This document shows positions 20,475-28,880 of a stretch of DNA of 64,000 bases, one piece after another. The stretch's first letter is position 1; each line of letters begins with the position of its first letter. A program made the position numbers and the translations under genes. Origin of the DNA: DASUSH01 sp963785155. GTDB lineage: Bacteria > Actinomycetota > Thermoleophilia > Solirubrobacterales > 70-9. The notes beneath the pieces are model-generated. The model was not told the origin of the DNA, did no database searches, and was given only the letters and a program-made list of their open reading frames with translations. The stretch lies in assembly GCA_963785155.1 (NCBI GenBank), contig CAWAUB010000001.1, forward strand, positions 124,001 to 188,000, in the 5' to 3' direction.

Positions 20475-21873
20475 TATTTGTCGTCCTCTTCGGCTTCCTT
20501 GGCCTTGCGGTCGGCGTATCCCTCGATGTTTCGCTGCTCGGCGCTCGAGACCCCGAGAGCGCCGGGCGGCACGTCCTCTCGGATCACTGCGCCGGCGCCA
20601 GTGTATGCATCGTCACCGACGCTAACGGGCGCGACGAGCATCGTGTCAACGGCGATCCGCACACGGTCGCCGACCCGAGTCCGGTGTTTGCGGAATCCGT
20701 CGTAGTTGGCGGTGATCGTGCCGGCGCCGAGGTTGGAGCCGGCGCCGACGTCGGCGTCGCCGACGTAGGAGAGGTGGGGCACCTTCGTGCCGGCGCCGAT
20801 CTCCGAGTTCTTGACCTCGACGAAGGCGCCGGCCTTGGCGCCTTCGCGGAGAGTCGCGCGCCGGGCGGAGATAGGTGAAGGGGCCGACGTTGCAGTTCGC
20901 CTCGACGTCGCAGTCGACCAGGTGGGAGCGGAGGACCGTGGCGCCCTCGCCGACGGTGGAGTCGGTGAGCGTGGCGTGCGGGCCGATGATCGCGCCGCCG
21001 GCGATCCGGGTCTCGCCGCGCAGGTAGGAGCCGGGCTCGATCGTGGCGTCGGCGCCGATCTCGACGTCGGCGTCGATCCAGGTGGCCTCCGGAGCGGTGA
21101 TCGTCACGCCCGTCGATCATGTGCCCGTGGTTGATCGCGCGGCGGGCGTAGCCGGCGACGAGCGCGAGGTCGGCGCGGTTGTTGACGCCGAGATTGACGC
21201 CGGGCTCGAGCTCCAGATGGGCGGCGACGCGGCCGCCGTCGGCGCGGATCAGCGGCAGGACGTCGCCGAGGTAGTACTCGCCCTGGGCGTTGTCGTTGGA
21301 GATCCGGTCGAGGTTCTCGGCGAGCGGCGCGGCGTCGAAGACGTAGGTGCCGGTGTTGACCTCCTTGATCGCGAGCTCCTCGGGCAGTGGCGTCGCCGGC
21401 CGACTCCTTCGCCTCGACGATCTTCTCGATGTCGCCGTCCGCGTCGCGGACGATGCGGCCGTAGCTGCCGGGGTCGTCCATCTCGGCGGTCATGACCGTC
21501 GCCGCGGCGCCGCTGTCGCGTCGTGGGTCGCGAGCAGGCGCTCGATCACCGGCGCGGTGACCAGCGGGCTGTCGCCGGAGAGGATCACGATCGTCTCCGA
21601 TTCGCGGATCACGTCGAGCGCGGAGCGGATCGCGCCGCCGGTGCCGTTCGCCTCCTCCTGCACGACGGTCTCGGTGCCGTCCGGCAGGACCGGACGAGAG
21701 GTCGTGGTGGGGAGACTGATCACGGCGACCCGGCCGGCGCCGGCCTCGCGGGCGGCGAGCACGGGCCAGGCGACGAGGGGTCGCCCGCAGAGCGGGTGCA
21801 TGACCTTGGGCAGCGAGGAACGCATCCGCGTCCCCTCGCCGGCGGCCATGACGAGGACGGTTGGGCCGGTCAT
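20474..21873 (-). CDS. glmU: Bifunctional UDP-GlcNAc pyrophosphorylase/GlcN-1-P acetyltransferase (four frameshifts)
   Basis: Makes UDP-GlcNAc for peptidoglycan. The N-terminal nucleotidyltransferase starts MTGPTVLVMAAGEGTRMRS with LPKVMHPLCGRPL; the C-terminal left-handed beta-helix includes IGPHATLTDSTVGEGATV, NCNVGPFTYLRP, KVPHLSYVGDADVGAGSN and GTITANYDG. The reading frame changes near 21515, 21400, 21108 and 20872, each time resuming conserved GlmU sequence (for example AIKEVNTGTYVFDAAPLAEN and VNLGVNNRADLALVAGYARR). Start ATG 21873. Four shifts in one conserved, usually single-copy gene strongly suggest sequence error. It is coupled to prs downstream. The tail KAKEAEEDDK is charged and unconserved. 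Confidence 0.9.
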
Positions 21874-22174
21874 CGGCGGGATCAGAGCGACGTTGCAGCT
21901 GCGGTTGCACGCAGGTGGCGGTGCCGACCGGTCGATCGTCTTGCACTTTCCCACCGCCACGGTGTCAACTGCAAATCATTCCGACTGAAGCCGCGATCGG
22001 TATCTTTTGCGGCGGCGCCGTTCCGCGCCCAACCTCCGATTCCGGCGCTCACGCCGCCGGCTGAAGCGGAGGCAAAGGGGGCTCGAGCCCTCGGGACACC
22101 GGTCTGTACTGCCCTTTCCGGTGGGGCGCCGCGAGCGTGAGTCACGGGGCCGCCGCCTGACGAAAGGAGCACCG
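21874..22174. other. Intergenic region between divergent glmU and the DUF4287 gene
   Basis: About 300 bp without a supported gene. It holds R2 repeat copy a (21935-21980) and presumably the divergent promoters; no clear sigma-70-type pair was found. Confidence 0.5.
21935..21980 (-). repeat. R2 palindromic repeat, copy a
   Basis: About 46 bp forming an imperfect inverted repeat around CACCG-CCA-CGGTG. The flanks TTGCACTTT and TCAACTGCA are shared with copies b (23442-23490, same orientation) and c (38188-38235, opposite orientation). Strand is given so that all three read in the sense of copy c upstream of its nuclease-like gene. It lies 62 bp upstream of the glmU start. Confidence 0.7.
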
Positions 22175-22841
22175 ATGACCGAGCAGAAGTCGTTCAAGCG
22201 CCTCGTCCGATCGCGGATGGAGAAGACGGGCGAGAGCTACACGGCGGCGCGCGCTGCGCTGCTGGCGGGGCGCGACGACGGAGCCGGCGGACGCCGAGGC
22301 GCCCGTGATGACCGTCTCCGACGAGGTCGCGCGCGACCGGACCGGCCGCGGCTGGGAGGAGTGGTTCGACCTCCTCGACGAGTGGGGCGCCGGCGAGCGC
22401 GAGCACAAGGAGGTGGCCCAGTGGGTCGCCGAGGAGCACGGCGTGAGCGGCTGGTGGGCCCAGTCGATCACGGTGTCGTACGAGCGCGCCCGCGGCGGCC
22501 GGGCGGTCGGTGAGAAGGCCGACGGGTTCTCGATGACCGCGTCGAAGACGGTCGCCGTGCCGGTCGAGGCGCTCTACGACGCGTTCGTCGATCCGACTGA
22601 GAGGGGGCACTGGTTGCCGGATGCTGACCTGAGCGAGCGGACCTCGACCCGGCCGAAGGGTGCGAGGTACGACTGGGGCGACGGATCGACGCGGGTGATC
22701 GTCGCCTTCGACTCGAAGGGCGAGGCGAAGAGCTCGATCCACATCGAGCACGCGAAGCTGCCCAACGCCGATGAGATGGAGCGGATGAAGGAGTACTGGC
22801 GACCGGCGCTCGCTCAGCTCAAGGCGGAGCTGGAGGGATGA
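22175..22841 (+). CDS. DUF4287 domain plus SRPBCC-fold protein (one frameshift)
   Basis: About 221 residues when one extra base near 22281 is bridged. Residues 1-35 (SFKRLVRSRMEKTGESYTAARAALL) resemble a short N-terminal helical motif seen in ankyrin-like or toxin-linked proteins. A DUF4287-like segment follows (RGWEEWFDLLDEWGAGEREHKE, AEEHGVSGWWAQSITVSYE), then a SRPBCC/AHSA1-like domain (VPVEALYDAFVDPTERGHWLP) that usually binds hydrophobic ligands. ATG 22175 has AAAGGAG at 22163-22169. The stop overlaps the next ATG by 4 bp. This gene and the next separate tRNA-Gln from glmU. Confidence 0.75.
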
Positions 22842-23437
22842 GCGGGGCCGAGGAGTTCGAGCGGCAGGTCGAGAACCTGGTCGAGCGCGGATATCCCGCG
22901 CTCGCCGGGCTCTCGGAGGCGGAGTTCCGTGAGCGGTTGGCGCCGCTGGCGAAGCCCGCCGGGAAGCTCGATGGTCGCTTCGTCATCGCCTTCAAGCGGG
23001 AGATCGTCGACCCCGAGCCTGCGGCCGCCTTGATCGAGCGTGAGGGCAAGGCGGCGGTGACGATGTTCGAGCCGGGAGAGCTCGAGCGCTGGCAGCCGAT
23101 CGAGAGCATCGAGCTACCGGCCGGCGACGCCTACCTCGTCGCCGACATCGACACCGGCGCCGAGACGCTCGACGTCCGCCCGAACGACGCGATCGAGACG
23201 ATCGCGACCCAGGGCCGCTCGCCGCTGACCCTCGAGGAAGGCATAGCGCTCGTAACCCACCACCCCGAGGCCCTCGCCAAGAACGCCTGCTTCTACATGC
23301 TCGGGTCCCGCTGCGGCGACAAGCGAGTCGTCGCGCTGTGGCTCAGCAAGAACACCCCGAAGCTCGGCTGGTGCTGGGCCGGCAACCCACACACCTGGCT
23401 CGGCTCGGCGTCATGCGGGAGCCGGATCAGGGCCTAG
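22838..23437 (+). CDS. DUF5701-like protein
   Basis: A 199-residue soluble protein coupled to the preceding gene (ATGA overlap). Characteristic stretches are GYPALAGLSEAEFRERLAPL, GRFVIAFKREIVDPEPAAALI and the C-terminal CGDKRVVALWLSKNTPKLGWCWAGNPHTWLG. These match an uncharacterised actinobacterial family (DUF5701). The high density of Cys and Trp near the C-terminus is notable. No enzymatic motif is recognised. Both coupled genes lie on the strand opposite to glmU and tRNA-Gln and between two direct copies of repeat R2. Confidence 0.7.
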   Translation: MSGAEEFERQVENLVERGYPALAGLSEAEFRERLAPLAKPAGKLDGRFVIAFKREIVDPEPAAALIEREGKAAVTMFEPGELERWQPIESIELPAGDAYLVADIDTGAETLDVRPNDAIETIATQGRSPLTLEEGIALVTHHPEALAKNACFYMLGSRCGDKRVVALWLSKNTPKLGWCWAGNPHTWLGSASCGSRIRA

Positions 23438-23441
23438 CGGC

Positions 23442-23490
23442 AATCGTTCTGCACTTTGCCACCGAGGAGGTGGTCAACTGCGGAATGATT
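23442..23490 (-). repeat. R2 palindromic repeat, copy b, just past tRNA-Gln
   Basis: About 49 bp. The central hairpin is CCACC-GAGGA-GGTGG, so the loop differs from copies a and c while the stem is kept. Outer arms AATCGTTCTGCACTTTG and TCAACTGCGGAATGATT are also imperfect inverted repeats. It lies 12 bp beyond the tRNA-Gln 3' end. Confidence 0.7.
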
Positions 23491-23502
23491 CGCAGGAAGC
23501 GA

Positions 23503-23574
23503 CTGGGGAGCCCGGACTTGAACCGGGATAGCGGGCCCCAAAAACCCGAGGCTTGCCAATTAGCCGACTCCCCA
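23503..23574 (-). tRNA. tRNA-Gln (anticodon UUG)
   Basis: A 72-nt cloverleaf read on the minus strand. The acceptor TGGGGAG pairs with CTCCCCA plus discriminator G; the D arm contains AATTGGCA; the anticodon stem CGGGT/GCCCG encloses loop TTTTGGG, giving anticodon TTG (reads CAA). The T arm is CCCGG-TTCAAGT-CCGGG. CCA is not encoded. In many Actinobacteria this tRNA lies directly upstream of glmU; here 1.6 kb of other DNA intervenes. Confidence 0.95.
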
Positions 23575-23665
23575 ATGGGACTTGAACATGATCGTAGAAC
23601 GGTGAACCGAGGGCGGCGTCCCGACGTAGGATCGATTGCAGGTAAGCGACCTCCCGGGAGGAGCG

Positions 23666-24127
23666 ATGGCTGACGAGTACGTGTTCGTGGACGAGTGGGA
23701 CGTGGATGCTCCGAAGGAGGCGGTGTTCGATGCGCTCGCCGACGCTCGGACCTATCCGGACTGGTGGAAGCCCGTCTACATCAAGGTCGAGGGCGACTCG
23801 CCGCCGGAGGTCGGCGCGGTGACGAAGCACGAGTTCAAGGGGCAGCTCCCCTACCACCTGAACACGACTTCGGAGATCGTCTCGATGAACCGGCCCGACA
23901 CCTTCGAGGTGAAGGTCGTCGGCGACCTCACCGGCAAGGGCGTGTGGACGCTCACCGAGAACGCGGACGGTCGCATCCACATCCACTTCGACTGGCGGGT
24001 CATCGCCGACCGGCCGCTGCTGCGCTACCTGACGCCGGTCCTCCGCCCCGTCTTCCGCTGGAACCACAACTGGTCCGTGAAGCGGGCGATCGAGGGGCTC
24101 GAGCCCTACGCGCGCGACTCGGCTTAG
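23666..24127 (+). CDS. SRPBCC-family (polyketide cyclase-like) protein
   Basis: A 153-residue START/SRPBCC-fold protein. The N-terminal strand and helix ADEYVFVDEWDVDAPKEAVFDALADARTYPDWW and the C-terminal helix RWNHNWSVKRAIEGLEPYA are typical. The fold encloses a hydrophobic cavity for lipids or aromatic ligands; the ligand cannot be predicted. The start at 23666 has GGGAGGAG at 23656-23663. It ends in a 4-bp convergent overlap with the PucR gene. Confidence 0.82.
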   Translation: MADEYVFVDEWDVDAPKEAVFDALADARTYPDWWKPVYIKVEGDSPPEVGAVTKHEFKGQLPYHLNTTSEIVSMNRPDTFEVKVVGDLTGKGVWTLTENADGRIHIHFDWRVIADRPLLRYLTPVLRPVFRWNHNWSVKRAIEGLEPYARDSA

Positions 24128-25389
24128 CTCTCGGCGGCCCGGCGGACCTTCCCCGCCTCGGTGCCCGGCTCCGACGCCGGCCCGCCCGGCGGGGCGATCC
24201 CGAGCACTCGCATCGCCTTCAGCCCGAGGCCAACCTTCTCCCGCCCCTCGGTCGAGGTGAGGTCGAGGCCGGTCAGCTCCTTCACCCGCTCCAGCCGGTA
24301 GCGGACGGTGTGGCGATGGGTGAAGAGGCGCTCGGCGGTCGGCGTGACCGCGCCGTCCTCGTCGAGATAGGTCTCGATCGTCGTCACGAGCTCGGTCTCG
24401 TACTGCTCGTCGTAGGCGGAAGCGGCGCGACGGTCTCGTCGTAGAAGCGCTCGAGCTCGCCCGGGTCCTCGCTCATCGCCGGCAGCAGCAGCCGGTAGGA
24501 GCCGGTGTCCTCGAAGGCGAGGATCGTGAGCCCCTCGGCGGCACCGACGTTCATCGCCAGGAGCGCCTCCTTGCCGGCCCGGTAGAGGTCGGCGGGATCG
24601 GTAATCAGCCGGCTGCGGCCGACCGTGATGCCAAACCCCTGCAGGGAGCTCGACAGCTCCCGCTCGATCGCGTCGCCGGCGCGGCCGAGGACCGCGTCGT
24701 CGTCGGCCGGCACGATCGCCGCGAGATGAGCGGCTTCGCCGGCGTGGCCATGGTGGCCCGCCGCATGCTCGTCCTGCCGCAACGCCGCGAGCGAACCCGC
24801 GCTGATCCCGCGCAGCGTGCGCACCGCCAGGTTGAGCACCCGCTCGCGCCACTCGCCCTCCTGCGGATTCCACGGCTGCGCGCGCAGCGCGAGCATCCCG
24901 GCGCCGGACTCCAGCTCGCAGCCGAGCTCGGCCCCGCGAGCGACGATGTCGCCCCGATCGGTGACCTGGCGGTCGAGCACCGCGCGCACGTAGTCGCCGG
25001 CAAGCTTGTCGCTGGCCCAGTCCGGCGAGCGCGCTCGCTCGACCGCGAGCGCGACGATCGCCGCGACGACTCCGGCCATCCCCGCGTCGACGCCACCATC
25101 ACGAATCCGGGCGCGCAGCTCACCGACGACCGCCTCGCCCACCCGGAGCTCGAACGTCTCGACCTTCTCGCTTCCGGAAAGCAGCTCCTTCTCCTGGCCC
25201 GCCGACGCATCGGCAACGGCGAGCACGGAGCCGGCGCGGTCGATCACCGCGACGCTGCCCCCGAGCGCTTCGCCCGGCCGCCCTCGCGAGGGCGGGCAGG
25301 CCGGCGCCCGCCTCCACGGCTGCCGCGAGCGCGGCGAGACCGTCAGGCGTGGTCGCGGCGGAGCCTTGCTTCGCCTTCGTGCTGCCCAC
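24124..25389 (-). CDS. PucR/CdaR-family transcriptional regulator (two frameshifts)
   Basis: About 421 residues after bridging shifts near 25282 and 24423. The start is GTG 25389 (VGSTKAKQGSAATTPDGLAALAAAVE). A GAF-like region (about 20-110), a GGDEF-like/CdaR middle region (GFGITVGRSRLITDPADLYRAGKEAL) and the PucR-type C-terminal helix-turn-helix (TIETYLDEDGAVTPTAERLF, THRHTVRYRLERVKELTGLD) are all visible. PucR-like proteins respond to metabolites such as purine-degradation intermediates, but no effector can be named here. The gene appears leaderless (see the -10 box just upstream). Confidence 0.88.
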
Positions 25390-25402
25390 AAGACCGATTG
25401 TA
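25390..25402 (-). promoter_or_regulatory. -10 box placing the pucR-like start at +1
   Basis: TACAAT (read on minus, 25402-25397) is followed by 7 bases and the GTG start, with no Shine-Dalgarno sequence. This spacing fits a leaderless mRNA. A -35 box is not convincing. Confidence 0.45.
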
Positions 25403-25436
25403 GGTCCGGGTCGGCCACCCGGACCAGCGTCCCTGC

Positions 25437-25697
25437 CTAGAAAAGATCCCCTATGTCCTGGAGGATCTTGTCGATCTCGCTCCAGTTGTAGACGATCAGC
25501 GCCCCCGCGGCGATCCCGATCAGGATCAGCGCGGCGAGCACGAAGAAGGAGAGGAAGGCCGCGGTCACCTTCTCCCATCCACGCCCGTACGACGAGAGCG
25601 CGGGCACGAGGATCAGCACCGTGAACGCGAGCAGGCTGAGCAGCACCGCTCCGCCGAAGAGCAGGTACTCGGGGGCGATCTTTGCGAGGACGATCAC
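25437..25697 (-). CDS. Small two-TM membrane protein
   Basis: An 86-residue protein with two membrane helices (LLFGGAVLLSLLAFTVLILV and FLSFFVLAALILIGIAAGAL) and a charged C-terminus NWSEIDKILQDIGDLF. Its GTG start overlaps the stop of the DedA-PAP2 gene (GTGA), so it is cotranscribed and coupled. No family was recognised. Confidence 0.65.
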   Translation of the reverse strand: MIVLAKIAPEYLLFGGAVLLSLLAFTVLILVPALSSYGRGWEKVTAAFLSFFVLAALILIGIAAGALIVYNWSEIDKILQDIGDLF

Positions 25698-27244
25698 GGT
25701 TCGGGCGCCGGTGAGGGTACGGCCGGGCCGCCATTTTGGCGCAGCGGGCCACCGCGAATGTGGGAGACGGCGATCGCGACCATCCCGCAAAGCGCGAACG
25801 CGGAGACGCCGAGCGCCCAGCCACCGCTGACGTCGCTCAGGTAGTGCACCCGCAGGTACACCCGCGAGAGGCCGACCGCGGCGGCAATCGCGATTCCCCC
25901 GGCGATCACCAGCCCGCCCCCCGTAATTCTGCTCCCGAACGTCCGCGGTCCCAGCCGGAATGCGATCGACACCGCGGCCCAGACGTAGAAGATCGAGTAG
26001 GCGGCATGCCCGCTCGGATACGAGGTCGACGACGGCGTGTCGATCCCGCCGACCGGGCGCGGCCGGTCGGTCAGCTCCTTGATCACGTCGACGCCGACGA
26101 AGATGATCGCCATCGCGACGACCAGCACCGCCGCCTCCGCGCGATGCCTCCGCGCGACCAGTCCGATCGCCGCGAGGAACGCAAGCGGGTAGACAACGTA
26201 CGACGCGCCCAACTCCGTGATCGCGAGGTTCAGATCGGTCAGCCAGCCCGCCTGGATGTCGCCGACGACCTCGAGTGCCGCCATATCACCTGGGGTCGGC
26301 CCCGGATCGTCGGTGATCAGGATCGCGAAGCCGATCAGGACGAAGAGGCCGACCGCAAGCCCCGCGCCGAGAGCGGTGAACTCGAGTCCTAGGCCACCCG
26401 GCGTCACCCGCTGCCAGAGGAAACGAGCCTGCGGCTGGACCCGCCGCCCGAGGGCGACCAGCGGCCGGCCGAACCGGTTCGCCTCCATGTCCTTGACCAG
26501 CTTCGCGCGGTTCTCCGGCACCTTGAGAAAGCGGACCGTGACGACGATCCCGACGATCACCGCGACCGTGATCCCGAACAGGAACGTCCCCGTTCCCGCG
26601 AGCTTCTCCACCTGGTCGAGGCTGCGCGCCGCGAAGTAGCCGAGCAGCGTGAAGGTCGCGGCCCACAGGCCGGTGCCGAGAATGCTGTACGGGACGAAGT
26701 CGCGGTACGTCATCCCCGAGCTGCCGGCGACGAACGGCGCCAGCGCGCGGACCAGCCCGATGAAACGGCCGATCAGGATCGTCTTGCCGCCGTGCCGCTC
26801 GAAGTACCCCTCGACCTGGGCGAACCGCTCCTCGCTGATCCGCACCTTCGGCCCGTGCCGCAGGATGAACCCCCGCCCCAGCCGGTGGCCGAGGAAGAAA
26901 CTGGCCGTGTCGCCGAGCCAGGCCGAGAACCAGACGATCGCGAGCGTGATGATCACGTTCGTCTCGCCCACCCCGGCGACCGCGCCGCCGAGGATGACGA
27001 ACGTCTCGCCCGGGGCGACGAGCCCGACGAACGCCCCGGTCTCCAGGAAGGCCAGCAGCCCGACCACGAGGTACGTCCACGCTCCAAGCGTCGCGGCGAC
27101 GTCGTCGAGGATCTCCTGCAGGTCGATCTCCGGCAGGACGGCCTTGACCAGGAAATACGCCCCGACCGCGAGCGCCGCGATCAGCGGTATCCGCACCCGC
27201 TTGTCCGCGAGCAACTTCCGTGCCCTGTCCGTCGCCGCGCTCAA
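25694..27244 (-). CDS. DedA/VTT membrane protein fused to a PAP2 phosphatase
   Basis: A 516-residue multi-pass protein. Residues about 20-225 form a DedA (VTT/SNARE-associated) domain with GLVAPGETFVILGGAVAGVG, SAWLGDTASFFLGHRLGRGF and GRFIGLVRALAPFVAGSSGM. Residues about 310-505 form a type 2 phosphatidic acid phosphatase with the three active-site motifs KELTDRPRP, PSGHA and SRVYLRVHYLSDV. DedA proteins move or flip phospholipid or undecaprenyl phosphate, and PAP2 enzymes remove phosphate from lipid phosphates, so the fusion suggests lipid-carrier recycling (inference). It overlaps ispE by 4 bp, a suggestive link to isoprenoid synthesis. Confidence 0.9.
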   Translation of the reverse strand: MSAATDRARKLLADKRVRIPLIAALAVGAYFLVKAVLPEIDLQEILDDVAATLGAWTYLVVGLLAFLETGAFVGLVAPGETFVILGGAVAGVGETNVIITLAIVWFSAWLGDTASFFLGHRLGRGFILRHGPKVRISEERFAQVEGYFERHGGKTILIGRFIGLVRALAPFVAGSSGMTYRDFVPYSILGTGLWAATFTLLGYFAARSLDQVEKLAGTGTFLFGITVAVIVGIVVTVRFLKVPENRAKLVKDMEANRFGRPLVALGRRVQPQARFLWQRVTPGGLGLEFTALGAGLAVGLFVLIGFAILITDDPGPTPGDMAALEVVGDIQAGWLTDLNLAITELGASYVVYPLAFLAAIGLVARRHRAEAAVLVVAMAIIFVGVDVIKELTDRPRPVGGIDTPSSTSYPSGHAAYSIFYVWAAVSIAFRLGPRTFGSRITGGGLVIAGGIAIAAAVGLSRVYLRVHYLSDVSGGWALGVSAFALCGMVAIAVSHIRGGPLRQNGGPAVPSPAPEP

Positions 27245-28083
27245 AGGAAGGTCTCCGGCGCGCTCACGATCGCCCCCGCGTAACGCGGCGGCAGCAGCGC
27301 CGCCCCATGATCGGCGGCGGCGAGGTCGGGGAAGATCCCGAACGCGGTCGGGCCCGACCCGGTGACCCTCGCGACCTCGGCGCCCGCCTCCTCGAGCGCA
27401 TCCAGTGCCTCGCGGATCTCGGGTCGAAGCGAGAGCGCCGCCTGCTCCAGGTCGTTCTCGAGCAGGTCCGGGTAGTCGAGCGGGCTCCGCCCCGCCCCCG
27501 CGGCCTGGCGAATCTCGGAATCAAACGCGGCGAGCTCATCCTCCGAGCGGCCGAGTCCGAGCCGGTCGGCCTCGTCGTAGACGTCGGCGGTCGAGAGCCC
27601 CTCCTCCGCGGCGATCAGCACGACCCCGAACTCTCCCGGACGCGGCAGCTCGATCACCTCCTCCCCTGCACCCGCCAGCAGCGCCAGCGTCGGATGGATC
27701 TGCGATGGCACGTCGGCGCCCAGCTCGGCCGCGAGCTCGGCGACTCCATCAACCTCGCCCACCGCCAGGCGCAGGACAGCGGCCGCATCGGCGCTGCCTC
27801 CACCGAGCCCGGCGGCGACCGGGATCCGCTTCTGGATCTCGACCCGGACCGGCGGCCGGTCCCAGCCGAGCTCCCGCAGCCCCGCGAGAGCGGCCGCGGC
27901 GAGGTTCGGCCCCGGCACGCTCGGGCAGACCACCTCGTCGGACTCCGCGTCGGAGACGACGATCCGATCGCCCAGCGAGAGCGGCACGACAAGGGAGCGC
28001 AGCTCGTGCTTGCCGTCCTCGCGACCCTCGCCGAGGTAGAGACAGAGGTTGAGCTTCGCCGGCGCGCGCAGGGTCATCGTCAC
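27241..28083 (-). CDS. ispE: 4-diphosphocytidyl-2-C-methyl-D-erythritol kinase
   Basis: A 280-residue GHMP kinase of the MEP isoprenoid pathway. The N-terminus reads APAKLNLCLYLG, the ATP loop PVAAGLGGGSADAAAVLRLA, and the C-terminal motif ARVTGSGPTAFGIF. It phosphorylates CDP-methylerythritol at the 2-hydroxyl. It overlaps rsmA upstream and the DedA-PAP2 gene downstream by 4 bp each, giving the common tatD-rsmA-ispE order of Actinobacteria. Confidence 0.95.
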   Translation of the reverse strand: MTMTLRAPAKLNLCLYLGEGREDGKHELRSLVVPLSLGDRIVVSDAESDEVVCPSVPGPNLAAAALAGLRELGWDRPPVRVEIQKRIPVAAGLGGGSADAAAVLRLAVGEVDGVAELAAELGADVPSQIHPTLALLAGAGEEVIELPRPGEFGVVLIAAEEGLSTADVYDEADRLGLGRSEDELAAFDSEIRQAAGAGRSPLDYPDLLENDLEQAALSLRPEIREALDALEEAGAEVARVTGSGPTAFGIFPDLAAADHGAALLPPRYAGAIVSAPETFL

Positions 28084-28880
28084 TCCTCACGAGCGAGTAT
28101 CGCCGCCAGCGCGGCGAACTCCTCGGGCGCGAGCGCCTCCGCGCGCGAGTCCTCCGCCAGGCCCGTCTCGCGGAGCGCGGCGCGAACCCTTGCGCGATCG
28201 AAGCTCGGATCCGCCAGCTCGAGCGAGCCCGCGAGCGCCTTGCGCCGGTGCGCGAAGGCCCCGCGAACGATCCCTCGCACCGCGTCGCTCGCCGCCTCCC
28301 CCCGACGGCGCATCCGCACGATCGCCGAGGCCACCCGCGGCCGTGGCACGAACACGGCGGGGTCAACGCGCCGCACCACCTCGACCTCACACGCCAGCTG
28401 GGCCATCACGCTCGGCGCCCCGTATGCCTTCGTCGACGGCGACGCGGCGAGCCGTTCGGCGATCTCCAGCTGCACCATCACGGTCCAGCTCCCGACCGAT
28501 GGCAGCTCCTCGATCGTCCGCAACAGCAGCGGCGTGGCCACCGAGTACGGCAGGTTGGAGACCACCGCGCTCGGCAGGGGGTCGAGTGCCGCGAGATCGA
28601 TCCGCATCGCGTCACCCCAGCTCAGGCCCACGTTGCCGAGCTCGGCCGCGAGCGATTCGAGCTCATCGCGCAACCGCTCGTCAAGCTCGACCACGTGGAG
28701 CCAGGAGGCGACCGGTGCGAGCCGCTCGGTCAATGCCCCTCCCCCGCCTCCTACCTCCAGCACCACGTCATTCGCTCCAACCCCCGAGTCGCGCACGATC
28801 GCGTCGAGCAGGTTCGGATCGGCGAGGAAGTTCTGGCCGAGCCGGCGCTGCCGTGCGCCGGGCCTTGGCGCGCTCACCAC
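28080..28880 (-). CDS. rsmA: 16S rRNA dimethyladenosine transferase
   Basis: A 266-residue SAM-dependent enzyme that dimethylates two adjacent adenosines near the 3' end of 16S rRNA. Motifs: RRLGQNFLADPNLLDAIV, SAM-binding VVLEVGGGGGALTERL, acidic VVELDERL, WGDAMRIDL, and the catalytic NLPY (SNLPYSVATPLL). The C-terminal domain includes PAVFVPRPRVASAIVRM. It overlaps tatD by 7 bp and ispE by 4 bp. Confidence 0.95.
   Translation of the reverse strand: MVSAPRPGARQRRLGQNFLADPNLLDAIVRDSGVGANDVVLEVGGGGGALTERLAPVASWLHVVELDERLRDELESLAAELGNVGLSWGDAMRIDLAALDPLPSAVVSNLPYSVATPLLLRTIEELPSVGSWTVMVQLEIAERLAASPSTKAYGAPSVMAQLACEVEVVRRVDPAVFVPRPRVASAIVRMRRRGEAASDAVRGIVRGAFAHRRKALAGSLELADPSFDRARVRAALRETGLAEDSRAEALAPEEFAALAAILAREE

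Noticed and set aside
20474..21873. glmU treated as a true pseudogene
   Set aside because: Four frame changes separated by fully conserved blocks, together with similar shifts in mfd and prs, make base error more likely than loss of an enzyme needed for peptidoglycan.
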